From JBGYPP01 sp041838515 (GTDB lineage Bacteria > Bacillota > Clostridia > Lachnospirales > Lachnospiraceae): 17,321 nucleotides of DNA. The position numbers and the translations under genes are program-made. The DNA is taken from the NCBI GenBank assembly GCA_041838515.1, contig JBGYPP010000088.1, positions 1 to 17,321 of the forward strand, given 5' to 3'. The notes under the pieces were generated by a model. That model made no database searches, was not told the DNA's origin, and saw only the letters and a program-made list of their open reading frames with translations. Below, piece by piece: positions 6,471 to 13,071 of the stretch; within the stretch, counting starts at the first letter, position 1; each line of letters begins with the position of its first letter.

Positions 6471-6656
6471 ATGATAGAGCTGACCAAATTGAACGGGCAG
6501 AAAATACTGGTCAATCAGGATCTGTTTGAGATGGTGGAGGAAACGCCGGACACGGTGATCACCCTCACCTCGGGCAAAAAAATTATTGCAAAAGAAAGTA
6601 GACAAGAGATACAAAATCTAGTAAAATCGTATAGAAAGAGTATCTTTGTGGGTTAG
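6471..6656 (+). CDS. swrD: Flagellar motor torque protein SwrD (FlbD/YlzI family)
   Basis: This 61-residue protein matches the small FlbD/SwrD family. Visible features are the opening MIELTKLNGQKILVNQDLFE, the central ETPDTVITLTSGKKI, and the basic helical end EIQNLVKSYRKSIF. In Bacillus subtilis, SwrD is needed for full swimming power and swarming and acts through the stators. Here it directly precedes motA and motB, which fits that role better than the Bacillus location does. The start is ATG 6471, with GGGGAAAGGAA just upstream; an upstream in-frame TTG at 6456 would put that site inside the gene. The 3' third of the gene is clearly more AT-rich than its neighbours. The family name FlbD is unrelated to the Caulobacter regulator of the same name. 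Confidence 0.9.
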   Translation: MIELTKLNGQKILVNQDLFEMVEETPDTVITLTSGKKIIAKESRQEIQNLVKSYRKSIFVG

Positions 6657-6694
6657 AGGGGATGGGTTTTCGGAAAGAACAGTAGGTGGTATTT

Positions 6695-7486
6695 GTGGAT
6701 ATAGCATCCATTGGCGGGTTGGTTTTTTGTTTTGCCATGCTTATGTATGGTATCATATCTTCATCTGGCATAGCGGGCATGCGGTATTACATAGACGTGC
6801 CCAGCGCCATTATCACCTTTGGGGGGGCTATAGGCGCTACCTTGACATCGTATTCTATGGCGGACTTTCTTGCCGGTTTCCGCAGCATGGGCTATATTAT
6901 GCGCATGCCCGGCGGCGATCCGGTAGAGGTCATCAAGAAAATCATTGACTTGTCCAATGTGGCCCGAAAGGAGGGGTTGCTCTCTCTGGAGGAGGCCGCA
7001 GGCAATCTGGACGACCCATTTCTCAAAAAAGGCATACTGCTGATCGTAGACGGAACGGATCCGGAACTGGTCCGGGGGATATTGGAAACCGAGATGGTCA
7101 GCGTGGACAACAGGCATAAGACCCGCATCAGCTTCTGGGAAACCATGGGTTCCCTTGGCCCTGCCTGGGGCATGATAGGAACGCTGGTGGGTCTGGTAAA
7201 TATGCTTTACAACATGGGAGACGCCGCCAGCATAGGCCCGGCCATGGCCGTGGCTCTGATCACTACGCTGTACGGCTCCCTGCTGGCCAACTGGATATGC
7301 GCTCCCGTGGCCAACAAGCTAAAGGCGGACAACGCTGTGGAGATGAGCCAAAAGGAGCTGGTGATCGAGGGGCTGCTCTCCATACAGGCCGGTGAAAATC
7401 CCAGGGTTATAGAAGAAAAATTGAAATCGTTCCTTGCGCCCAAGGACAGGAACTTTGGAGGCGACGAAGCGGGAGGTGAGGCGTAA
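6695..7486 (+). CDS. motA: Flagellar motor stator protein MotA (MotA/PomA)
   Basis: MotA forms the five-subunit ring of the stator around two MotB chains and drives the rotor through its cytoplasmic loop. From GTG 6695 the product has 263 residues, opening MDIASIGGLVFCFAMLMYGI as MotA/PomA proteins do; AGGTGG at 6684-6689 serves this start. A GTG at 6686 would add three residues. Four membrane segments are visible: two at the N-terminus (including PSAIITFGGAIGATLTSY) and two after the large loop, containing MGSLGPAWGMIGTLVGLVNM and AMAVALITTLYGSLLANWI. These last two are the most conserved MotA/PomA segments and line the ion path. The loop between segments 2 and 3 is long and charged, as required for contact with FliG. 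It overlaps motB by one base (TAATG), which suggests coupled translation. Confidence 0.96.
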   Translation: MDIASIGGLVFCFAMLMYGIISSSGIAGMRYYIDVPSAIITFGGAIGATLTSYSMADFLAGFRSMGYIMRMPGGDPVEVIKKIIDLSNVARKEGLLSLEEAAGNLDDPFLKKGILLIVDGTDPELVRGILETEMVSVDNRHKTRISFWETMGSLGPAWGMIGTLVGLVNMLYNMGDAASIGPAMAVALITTLYGSLLANWICAPVANKLKADNAVEMSQKELVIEGLLSIQAGENPRVIEEKLKSFLAPKDRNFGGDEAGGEA

Positions 7487-8598
7487 TGGCCAAAAGACAG
7501 GAAGAGGCGCCCAAAGCGGGCGCACCGGAATGGATGGCCACATTCAGCGACCTGATGAACCTGCTTCTTTGCTTTTTTGTTTTGCTTTTTGCCATGTCCT
7601 CTGTAGATGAGGAAAAGTACACCTCTCTGGTGGCCTCCATGCAGTCCTCTTTTAGCATATTTGAGGGCGGCGCCATGGCCATAGGCGAGGGAACCTTGCT
7701 GGGGCAAGGGGTGAGCCAGCTCAATCTGCTGGACAAGTACATGACTTCGGCGGGCAAGGCGGCGGAGAGCGAATCCGAGAGCCAGGAGATGGAGGAGTAC
7801 CAGGGAGGCTCCCAGGGGGAGCTGGAGGACATGGCCCAAGCGTTGAAGGATGCCGCCTTGGCGGCCAACGAGGAGCTGGCGGAGAAGGTGGCGGAGTCTG
7901 TGGCGGAGAGCCGCATGGCCGACCAGATAGAGGTGAGTTTTACTGCGGATTTCGTACAGCTGTCGCTCCGGGGGGCCTTGCTCTTCGACTCCGGCAAGAG
8001 CCAGATACGGGACGACGCCATACCTGTGCTGGCCAAGGTGGGGGATATACTGGACCGCTACTCTGACGGCACTGTGGAGGTGGAGGGGCATACGGACAAT
8101 GTTCCCATCAGCAGCGCGCGTTTTGCCAACAACAATGAGCTGTCCAGCGCCAGGGCGCTGTCGGTTTTTGATTTTCTGCTGGCCAACACGGCTCTGGATC
8201 CGGCGGATGTAAAGCATGCCGGCCGGGGCGAGTATGTGCCTATAGCTGATAATGCCACGCCGGAGGGCAGGGCCATTAACAGGCGGGTGGAGATACGCAT
8301 ATACAATCCGGTGGTGGGTACGGCGCAGAGCGAGGCCACTGAAACCGATGGGGCAGGCGGGGATGGACAGGCAACTGATGAGAGCGCGGCCCCGGTCAGC
8401 GGTGCCGGGGATGGCACAGCCGCCGAGAGCACAGCCTCTGAAAGCGCGGCCTCTGAGAGCACAGCTGCGGAGAGCTCTGCGGCAGAAAACGCCGCGGCAG
8501 AAAGCGCTGCGACAGAAAACGCAGCCGCCGGGGGCGGTGCTGCAGCAAGTACAGCCGTTGGGAGCTCTGCGGCAGAAAGCACGGCCGCTTCCCAGTAG
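7486..8598 (+). CDS. motB: Flagellar motor stator protein MotB with repetitive C-terminal tail
   Basis: MotB is the ion-carrying, wall-anchoring stator subunit. The 370-residue product has a short basic N-terminus, then WMATFSDLMNLLLCFFVLLF (16-35), a single membrane segment whose Asp22 is the ion-binding residue. A plug/linker region rich in Glu and Ala follows. The OmpA-like peptidoglycan-binding domain spans about 148-285, with GHTDNVPISSARFANNNELS at 201-220 and PEGRAINRRVEIRIY near its end. Cys29, seven residues after the Asp, matches PomB rather than the Val common in proton-driven MotB, so sodium use is possible. The usual family length is about 260-310; the excess is a tail (about 286-370) that ends in 5-residue Ala/Glu/Ser/Thr repeats. 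The start overlaps motA by one base. Confidence 0.96.
   Translation: MAKRQEEAPKAGAPEWMATFSDLMNLLLCFFVLLFAMSSVDEEKYTSLVASMQSSFSIFEGGAMAIGEGTLLGQGVSQLNLLDKYMTSAGKAAESESESQEMEEYQGGSQGELEDMAQALKDAALAANEELAEKVAESVAESRMADQIEVSFTADFVQLSLRGALLFDSGKSQIRDDAIPVLAKVGDILDRYSDGTVEVEGHTDNVPISSARFANNNELSSARALSVFDFLLANTALDPADVKHAGRGEYVPIADNATPEGRAINRRVEIRIYNPVVGTAQSEATETDGAGGDGQATDESAAPVSGAGDGTAAESTASESAASESTAAESSAAENAAAESAATENAAAGGGAAASTAVGSSAAESTAASQ
8419..8595 (+). repeat. 15-bp tandem repeat encoding the AAEST-type tail of MotB
   Basis: About twelve imperfect, in-frame 15-base units encode residues 312-370 of MotB. The pentapeptides read AAEST, ASESA, ASEST, AAESS, AAENA, AAESA, ATENA, AAGGG, AAAST, AVGSS, AAEST and a partial AASQ. 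Units 8-10 are the most diverged. A phrase such as GAGCTCTGCGGCAGAAA occurs more than once. Because unit length is a multiple of three, gain or loss of units would keep the frame. Confidence 0.85.
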
Positions 8599-8631
8599 GG
8601 CTGGGGCGCAGGCGGCGGGTGTTTGTAAGAT

Positions 8632-8644
8632 GGGGAGTCTCCCC
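8632..8644 (+). repeat. GGGGAG/CTCCCC inverted repeat in the motB-fliL gap
   Basis: The 102-base gap between motB and fliL holds GGGGAG (8632-8637), a single T, and CTCCCC (8639-8644). It has no following T-run, so it is not an intrinsic terminator. I see no promoter that matches a consensus in this gap. A 24-codon frame (8630-8704) runs into the start of fliL but has no recognisable product. Confidence 0.4.
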
Positions 8645-8700
8645 TGGATGTGGATGGCACATAGGCTTGCCGGGGGGCGATTGCAAAGAAAGGGTATGCT

Positions 8701-9222
8701 GTGAAGAAGAATTTATTATCCGTAATTATCTTGGCTTTGTTGGTGGTAAATATCGTTTTGTCCGTGGTCACCATGCTGTAGGTGATACAAACGGGATCCA
8801 AGACGGCGGCGCTGGTGGGCAATATAGCCACAGTGCTGAACCTGGAGCTGACTCCGGCCGGAGGCAGCGAGGAGGAGGCCTCCGCCGTGGATCTGGCCGA
8901 TACCGAGGTGTACAGCATAGACGGTGCCATGACTATACCTCTGGCTGCCGGCGCAGACGGCAAGGACCACTATATCATGTTCAATATCGCTTTCTCGGTG
9001 AATACCAAGCATGAGGACTACAAGACTTACGGCGGCGAGGCCCTGACGGCCAAGGAGGGTCTGATCAAGGATGCGGTCAGCTCTGTGGTATCCGCCAAGA
9101 CCATGGAGGAGTGCAAGGCCGACACAGAGGGGCTGAAGGCCCAGATACTCAAGGCCGTCCAGGATATGTACGGATCGGACTTTATCTACAAGGTGGCCAT
9201 GAGCGAGGTAAAATACCAGTAA
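8701..9222 (+). CDS. fliL: Flagellar basal-body protein FliL, interrupted by an in-frame TAG
   Basis: FliL is a single-pass membrane protein that surrounds the stator and supports torque. GTG 8701, with AGAAAGGG at 8687-8694, opens KKNLLSVIILALLVVNIVLS, the typical basic N-terminus and membrane segment of clostridial-type FliL. After 26 codons there is a TAG (8779-8781). The same frame then runs unbroken for 146 codons to the TAA at 9222, with the expected FliL outer domain: TGSKTAALVGNIATVLNLEL, IMFNIAFSVNTKHEDYKTY, LIKDAVSSVVSAKT and the end FIYKVAMSEVKYQ. Read through, the product would be about 173 residues, a normal FliL length. An annotation starting at GTG 8782 would lack the membrane anchor, and no ribosome binding site precedes that codon. 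The cause may be a nonsense mutation, a base error, reinitiation at the adjacent GTG, or stop suppression. Confidence 0.85.
8779..8781 (+). other. In-frame amber codon within fliL
   Basis: The codon series is ATG CTG TAG GTG ATA CAA from 8773. TAG falls just after the membrane segment and is directly followed by GTG. TAG ends many other genes in this window (fliI, fliJ, fliK, flgD, swrD, motB, fliM, fliY, fliO and flhB), so it is an ordinary stop here and general recoding is unlikely. Confidence 0.9.
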
Positions 9223-9248
9223 CCAACGGCATATAAACGGGGAGCAAG

Positions 9249-10226
9249 ATGGGAGAGGTTTTATCACAAAATGAAATAGACAGTCTTTTGGCTGCCCTGT
9301 CCGCCGGTGAGCTGGATGTGGAGCAGATGCAGGAGCCTGTGGAGAGGCCGGTCAAGAATTATGATTTTAACCGGCCGGCCAAGTTTTCCAAAGAGCATCT
9401 TCGCACCTTGGAAATCATATTTGAGCATTATGGCCGCCTGGTGAGCACGAATTTGCCTGTGCACCTGCGCAAGAATGTGCAGATATCCGTGGTCAGCAGC
9501 GAAACAGTTACATTCAGCGAGTTCAGCAATGCGCTTTCCAATCCGGTCATACTGGGCATAGTGAACTTTGCGCCGCTAAATGGTTCGATTATTATTGAGT
9601 TGTCCACCAATTTGGGTTATACTATCATAGACCGTATGCTGGGCGGCGAGGGTGAGCCTCTGGACAAGGTTAGGGATTTTTCGGAGATAGAGCTGGTCAT
9701 CATACAGAGGATCATGATCCTCTTCACCCAGCTGCTCAGAGATCCCTGGCGCAATGTGGTGGAGATCAGCCCTGTGCTTAGCCGCTTGGAAACCAATCCC
9801 CAGTTCGCCCAGGTCATAGCGCCCAATGATATGATAGCCATCGTGGGCATGAGCATACGCATAGGCGAGGTGGAGGGCTTGATGAACATCTGTCTGCCTT
9901 TCTTTACGCTGGAGGATGTGATGGACAAGCTCAACACCAAGTACTGGTTCTCCAACATTCAAGAGTATGCGGACGAGCAATTCCATGATTATATTGAAGT
10001 TCTGATTCGCAAGGCGGATATCCCGGTCAAGGCTGTGCTTGGCAAGAGTACGATTTCTGTGGCGGATTTTATGAATTTGCAAGTGGGGGATTGCATACGC
10101 CTAGGCTCCAAAGTAGATAACGAAATGGATGTCTATGTGGGCAATATCAAGAAATTTACAGCGCTGCCGGGCATCAGCAAGGATTCTTACGCAATCAGAG
10201 TGGCTTCTGTAATCAAGGAGGAGTAG
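9249..10226 (+). CDS. fliM: Flagellar motor switch protein FliM
   Basis: FliM is part of the cytoplasmic C-ring, binds phosphorylated CheY and sets rotation direction. The product has 325 residues, the normal length. The N-terminus MGEVLSQNEIDSLLAALSAG holds the CheY-P binding motif LSQ-x-EID-x-LL. The middle CheC-like domain (about 40-230) includes the opening NRPAKFSKEHLRTLEIIFEH, then TNLGYTIIDRMLGGEGEP and IAPNDMIAIVGMSIRIGEVE; it lacks the paired Glu/Asn phosphatase sites of CheC, as is normal for FliM. The C-terminal SpoA (FliN-like) domain covers about 250-322, with IPVKAVLGKSTISVADFMNL and LQVGDCIRLG. GGGGAGCAAG precedes the ATG. Its last codons contain the ribosome binding site of fliY, so the two are likely translated together. 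Confidence 0.97.
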   Translation: MGEVLSQNEIDSLLAALSAGELDVEQMQEPVERPVKNYDFNRPAKFSKEHLRTLEIIFEHYGRLVSTNLPVHLRKNVQISVVSSETVTFSEFSNALSNPVILGIVNFAPLNGSIIIELSTNLGYTIIDRMLGGEGEPLDKVRDFSEIELVIIQRIMILFTQLLRDPWRNVVEISPVLSRLETNPQFAQVIAPNDMIAIVGMSIRIGEVEGLMNICLPFFTLEDVMDKLNTKYWFSNIQEYADEQFHDYIEVLIRKADIPVKAVLGKSTISVADFMNLQVGDCIRLGSKVDNEMDVYVGNIKKFTALPGISKDSYAIRVASVIKEE

Positions 10227-10229
10227 TGG

Positions 10230-11501
10230 ATGGATGGAATGTTATCTCAAGACGAAATCAATGCGCTTTTGGGCGGAATGAATCTGTCTGACGATACGGC
10301 TCCTGCAGAGGCCCAGACAGAGGAGGCTCCAGCCGGAGGCGGGTTGAGTTTGAACGGGGAGAGCCTGACGGCTGAGGAAAAGGATGCCATAGGCGAGGTG
10401 GCCAATATCAGCATGGGTTCCTCGGCTACCACGCTGTACTCCCTGGTGAACCGCAAGGTGAATATCACCACGCCCGAAGTGGCTCTGGCCACCTGGGATG
10501 AGATGTTAAATGAATACGAGAGGCCCTGTGTATTTATCCAGATCAAATACACCCATGGCTTGGACGGCAGCAACATACTGGTTCTGCGGGAAAATGATGT
10601 AAAGATCATTACCGATCTGATGATGGGAGGAGATGGCATCAACACCGAGGATACGGAGCTGGGGGAATTACACCTGAGCGCCATATCCGAGGCCATGAAC
10701 CAGATGATGGGGGCGGCTGCCACATCCCTCTCCACCATGATGGGCCGTATGATAGACATATCACCGCCGGAGGCCAGTCTGCTCAATCTGGAGGATTATA
10801 AGCGGGGGGATGAGGTAGCGCCTTTCCTGGGCGGCGTGTTCGTAAAGATTTCTTTCCGTATGCAGATAGGGGATTTGGTGGACAGTTCCATCATGCAGCT
10901 CTATCCCATAGATTTTTCCAGGGCTGTTGTGGATGTGTTCACCCACAACGAGCCGGCTCCGGAGCCTGCGCCCGCCGCAGCCCCAGCGCCAGTGCCGGCT
11001 GCAAGTCCGGCGCCCGCTGCGGCTCCGGCACAGCCAGCGCCTGCGGCCCAAGCCGCACCCCCGGGCTCTATGCCCATGGGCATGGAGGCTCAGCCTTACG
11101 GCATGCCTCCCTACGGTATGCCCCCCTATGGTATGCCCTATGCCATGCCTCCCTACGGCGCAATGCCGCCATGGGGTATGGATGGCTCCCAAAACCCTAC
11201 CCAGGGCGTACCCGTGGCACCGGCCCAATTCCAGAACTTCCAGCCGAATATGGCGGCCGTGCCGGGAGGCGAGAACATTGGCTTGATTATGGACGTACCC
11301 TTGGAGGTGACGGTGGAATTAGGCCGCACCAGCAAGTCCATATCCGAGATCTTGGACTTTGCGCCAGGCACTATTATTGAGCTGGACCGTATCGCTGGCG
11401 AACCCATAGATGTCTTGGTCAACGGCAAATTCGTGGCCAAGGGGGAAGTGGTGGTTATCGAAGAGAGTTTTGGTATTCGAGTAACTGAGATTATTAAGTA
11501 G
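10230..11501 (+). CDS. fliY: Flagellar motor switch phosphatase FliY (CheC-FliN fusion)
   Basis: FliY replaces FliN in Gram-positive C-rings and also dephosphorylates CheY-P. The 423-residue product starts MDGMLSQDEINALLGGM, a CheY-P binding motif like that of FliM. A CheC domain follows (about 45-235). Both active sites of the form [DS]-x3-E-x2-N-x22-P are intact: Asp52-Glu56-Asn59-Pro82 and Ser150-Glu154-Asn157-Pro180. A Pro/Ala linker covers about 241-283, then a repetitive PYGMP segment (about 289-317). The C-terminal SpoA/FliN domain (about 340-423) includes MDVPLEVTVELGRTSKSISE and FAPGTIIELDRIAGEPIDVL. Bacillus FliY is about 380 residues; the excess lies in the linker. AAGGAGGAG at 10216-10223, inside the fliM end, serves ATG 10230. 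Confidence 0.97.
   Translation: MDGMLSQDEINALLGGMNLSDDTAPAEAQTEEAPAGGGLSLNGESLTAEEKDAIGEVANISMGSSATTLYSLVNRKVNITTPEVALATWDEMLNEYERPCVFIQIKYTHGLDGSNILVLRENDVKIITDLMMGGDGINTEDTELGELHLSAISEAMNQMMGAAATSLSTMMGRMIDISPPEASLLNLEDYKRGDEVAPFLGGVFVKISFRMQIGDLVDSSIMQLYPIDFSRAVVDVFTHNEPAPEPAPAAAPAPVPAASPAPAAAPAQPAPAAQAAPPGSMPMGMEAQPYGMPPYGMPPYGMPYAMPPYGAMPPWGMDGSQNPTQGVPVAPAQFQNFQPNMAAVPGGENIGLIMDVPLEVTVELGRTSKSISEILDFAPGTIIELDRIAGEPIDVLVNGKFVAKGEVVVIEESFGIRVTEIIK
11094..11180 (+). repeat. Degenerate tandem repeat encoding the PYGMP segment of FliY
   Basis: Repeated units of 12-15 bases of the form TACGGTATGCCCCCC encode PYGMP, PYGMP, PYGMP, YAMPP, YGAMPP and WGM within the linker between the CheC and FliN domains (residues 289-317). 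It is in frame throughout and imperfect. The low-complexity Pro/Ala segment lies directly upstream (about 10950-11078). Confidence 0.75.
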
Positions 11502-11517
11502 TAGGGTGGAGGAAAAA

Positions 11518-11880
11518 ATGGCGAAGAACATTTTGATTTGCGATGATGCGGCATTCATGAGGATGATGATCAAGGACATCCTCACCAAGAACGGTTACAA
11601 TGTGGTGGGCGAGGCGGAGAACGGCCTGCGCGCGGTGGAGAAATACAAGGAGCTGAATCCGGATCTGGTGCTGATGGATATCACAATGCCCGAGATGGAT
11701 GGCATACAGGCCCTTAAGGAGATCAAAAAGACCTCCGGAGCCGCCCAGGTGATCATGTGTTCCGCCATGGGCCAGCAGGCCATGGTTATCGAGTCCATAC
11801 AGGCCGGAGCCAAGGACTTTATCGTAAAGCCTTTCCAGGCGGAGAGGGTTATTGAGGCTGTGAAAAAGGTAGTGGGATAA
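11518..11880 (+). CDS. cheY: Chemotaxis response regulator CheY
   Basis: CheY carries the chemotaxis signal from CheA to the switch. This is a single receiver domain of 120 residues with no output domain. Visible active-site residues are the acid pair Asp9-Asp10 (ILICDDAAFMR), the phospho-acceptor Asp54 (LVLMDITMPEMDG), Ser82 in the switch position usually held by Thr or Ser (VIMCSAMGQQ), and Lys104 (DFIVKPFQ). The start is ATG 11518, with GGAGG at 11508-11512; a GTG at 11506 would place that site inside the gene. Lying between fliY, its phosphatase and target, and fliO is the same arrangement as in Bacillus. The stop overlaps the fliO start by one base (TAATG). Confidence 0.96.
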   Translation: MAKNILICDDAAFMRMMIKDILTKNGYNVVGEAENGLRAVEKYKELNPDLVLMDITMPEMDGIQALKEIKKTSGAAQVIMCSAMGQQAMVIESIQAGAKDFIVKPFQAERVIEAVKKVVG

Positions 11881-12257
11881 TGGCCCTTTTGGCGAGCTTG
11901 GGGGCCGCATCCTATGCCCGTTTTGTGGCTGTGGCTCTGATATTTGTTCTTGTGCTTTTGTTAACGAGTTGGAGCGTCCGCCTGATGGCCTCTGTGCAGA
12001 AGCAGGGCGGCAGGGCGAGAAATCTGGAGCTGGTAGAGAGCCTGCCCCTCGCTCCCGGCAGGCATATCCACCTCGTCCGCCTTGGGGGGCGGTATGTGGC
12101 ACTGGCCAGCAGCCGGGAGGGATTGACCATGCTGGCGGAGGTGGAAGCCCAGGGACTCATCCTAGGGGAGGAGAAGTCCGGGGAGGGCGGATTTGCCGCC
12201 ATACTCTCCAAAGTCAGACTTCCAAAGCAGGGGAATGGGAAACAGGATGAAGAATAG
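11880..12257 (+). CDS. fliO: Flagellar biosynthesis protein FliO (FliO/FliZ family)
   Basis: FliO helps assemble the FliP ring of the export gate. The product has 125 residues, with one membrane segment near the N-terminus (about 14-31, FVAVALIFVLVLLLTSW). A basic, mostly beta cytoplasmic domain follows, containing LELVESLPLAPGRHIHLVRL and GGRYVALASSREGLTML. That pattern, in which a strand leading to L-x-x-x-R-x-[IL]-x-[LV]-[IV]-x-[LI]-G is followed by LG-x-[RK]-x-x-[LV]-[LIV], is usual for FliO. Sequence conservation in the family is poor, so the place directly before fliP carries weight. It overlaps cheY by 1 base and fliP by 11 bases with the start chosen here. Confidence 0.88.
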   Translation: MALLASLGAASYARFVAVALIFVLVLLLTSWSVRLMASVQKQGGRARNLELVESLPLAPGRHIHLVRLGGRYVALASSREGLTMLAEVEAQGLILGEEKSGEGGFAAILSKVRLPKQGNGKQDEE

Positions 12258-13059
12258 GATGAGGTCGTGGAAGCCTGGCGCTGCCATGATAAAATTATGC
12301 CTGCTGGTGACGGTGGGCATATTGTTTATATGGGCATTTGCCCCGCCGCTGGTGGCACAGGCGGCCCAGGCGGTTCCGGAAGCCGGGGGCAGCAGCTTTA
12401 CCGTTTCCATGGACGATGGGGGCAATGGGCAGCTGGCCGGCCCCTTGCGCATACTGATCACGCTGACCCTGATAGCGCTGATACCTACGCTGCTGCTGGT
12501 CATGACCTGCTTTACCCGCATTATAGTCGTGCTGCACTTTACCCGGTCGGCGCTCAATACCCAATCTGCGCCCACCAACCAGATTCTGATAGCTCTGGCG
12601 CTGATATTGACATTTTTTATTATGGAGCCCACGCTGACCAAGGTGTATACCGAGGCGGTGGTGCCCCTGGAGCAGGGTTTGATAGATGGCCAGACGGCCT
12701 TTTCCCGGGGCATAGAGCCGTTCCGGGAGTTTATGTACCGGGAAACCCAGGTCAAGGACACTGCGCTGTTTATGGAGATATCCGGCAGGGAGTGGGATGG
12801 AAAAACACTGGAGGATGTGCCCACGGCTGTGCTGGTCCCCTCCTTTGTCATCAGCGAGCTGAGGACGGCATTTTACATAGGTTTCTTGATCTATATACCC
12901 TTTATCGTCATCGATATGGTGGTGGCCTCCACGCTGATGAGCATGGGCATGATGATGCTGCCCCCTACTACCATATCCCTGCCTTTTAAGATTTTGCTCT
13001 TTGTGCTGGCGGACGGCTGGGGACTGGTCATAGGCAGCCTGGTCAAGACCTTTTATTAA
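12247..13059 (+). CDS. fliP: Flagellar export gate protein FliP
   Basis: FliP forms, in five copies with FliQ and FliR, the central export pore of the flagellar type III system. From ATG 12247 the product has 270 residues, slightly longer than the usual 245-255. It has a cleavable signal peptide (hydrophobic run LCLLVTVGILFIWAF, likely cut near AQA-AQ). The family blocks follow: LRILITLTLIALIPTLLLVM, TCFTRIIVVLHFTRSALNTQ, PTNQILIALALILTFFIM, LVPSFVISELRTAFYIGFLI and MGMMMLPPTTISLPFKILLF. The start is uncertain: ATG codons at 12235, 12247 and 12259 are all in frame and within or beside the end of fliO, and no ribosome binding site is clearly best. I chose 12247 because GGGA lies about six bases upstream and a basic n-region results. 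Confidence 0.94.
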   Translation: MKNRMRSWKPGAAMIKLCLLVTVGILFIWAFAPPLVAQAAQAVPEAGGSSFTVSMDDGGNGQLAGPLRILITLTLIALIPTLLLVMTCFTRIIVVLHFTRSALNTQSAPTNQILIALALILTFFIMEPTLTKVYTEAVVPLEQGLIDGQTAFSRGIEPFREFMYRETQVKDTALFMEISGREWDGKTLEDVPTAVLVPSFVISELRTAFYIGFLIYIPFIVIDMVVASTLMSMGMMMLPPTTISLPFKILLFVLADGWGLVIGSLVKTFY

Positions 13060-13071
13060 GGGAGGCGGCGC

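Noticed and set aside
8630..8704. 24-codon reading frame (MGSLPWMWMAHRLAGG...) as a leader peptide of fliL
   Set aside because: It has no clear ribosome binding site and no recognisable family, and it is the tail of a longer chance frame that runs opposite the repeat-rich end of motB. Overlap with the fliL start is suggestive but not enough.
8779..8781. Pyrrolysine or other general recoding of TAG
   Set aside because: Ten genes in this window end in TAG with the next gene close behind. A genome that recodes TAG generally would be expected to avoid it as a stop.
8779..8790. Programmed frameshift past the fliL TAG
   Set aside because: A +1 shift meets TGA at once, and a -1 shift leaves the FliL frame. 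The outer domain is in the same frame as the N-terminus, so no shift is needed.
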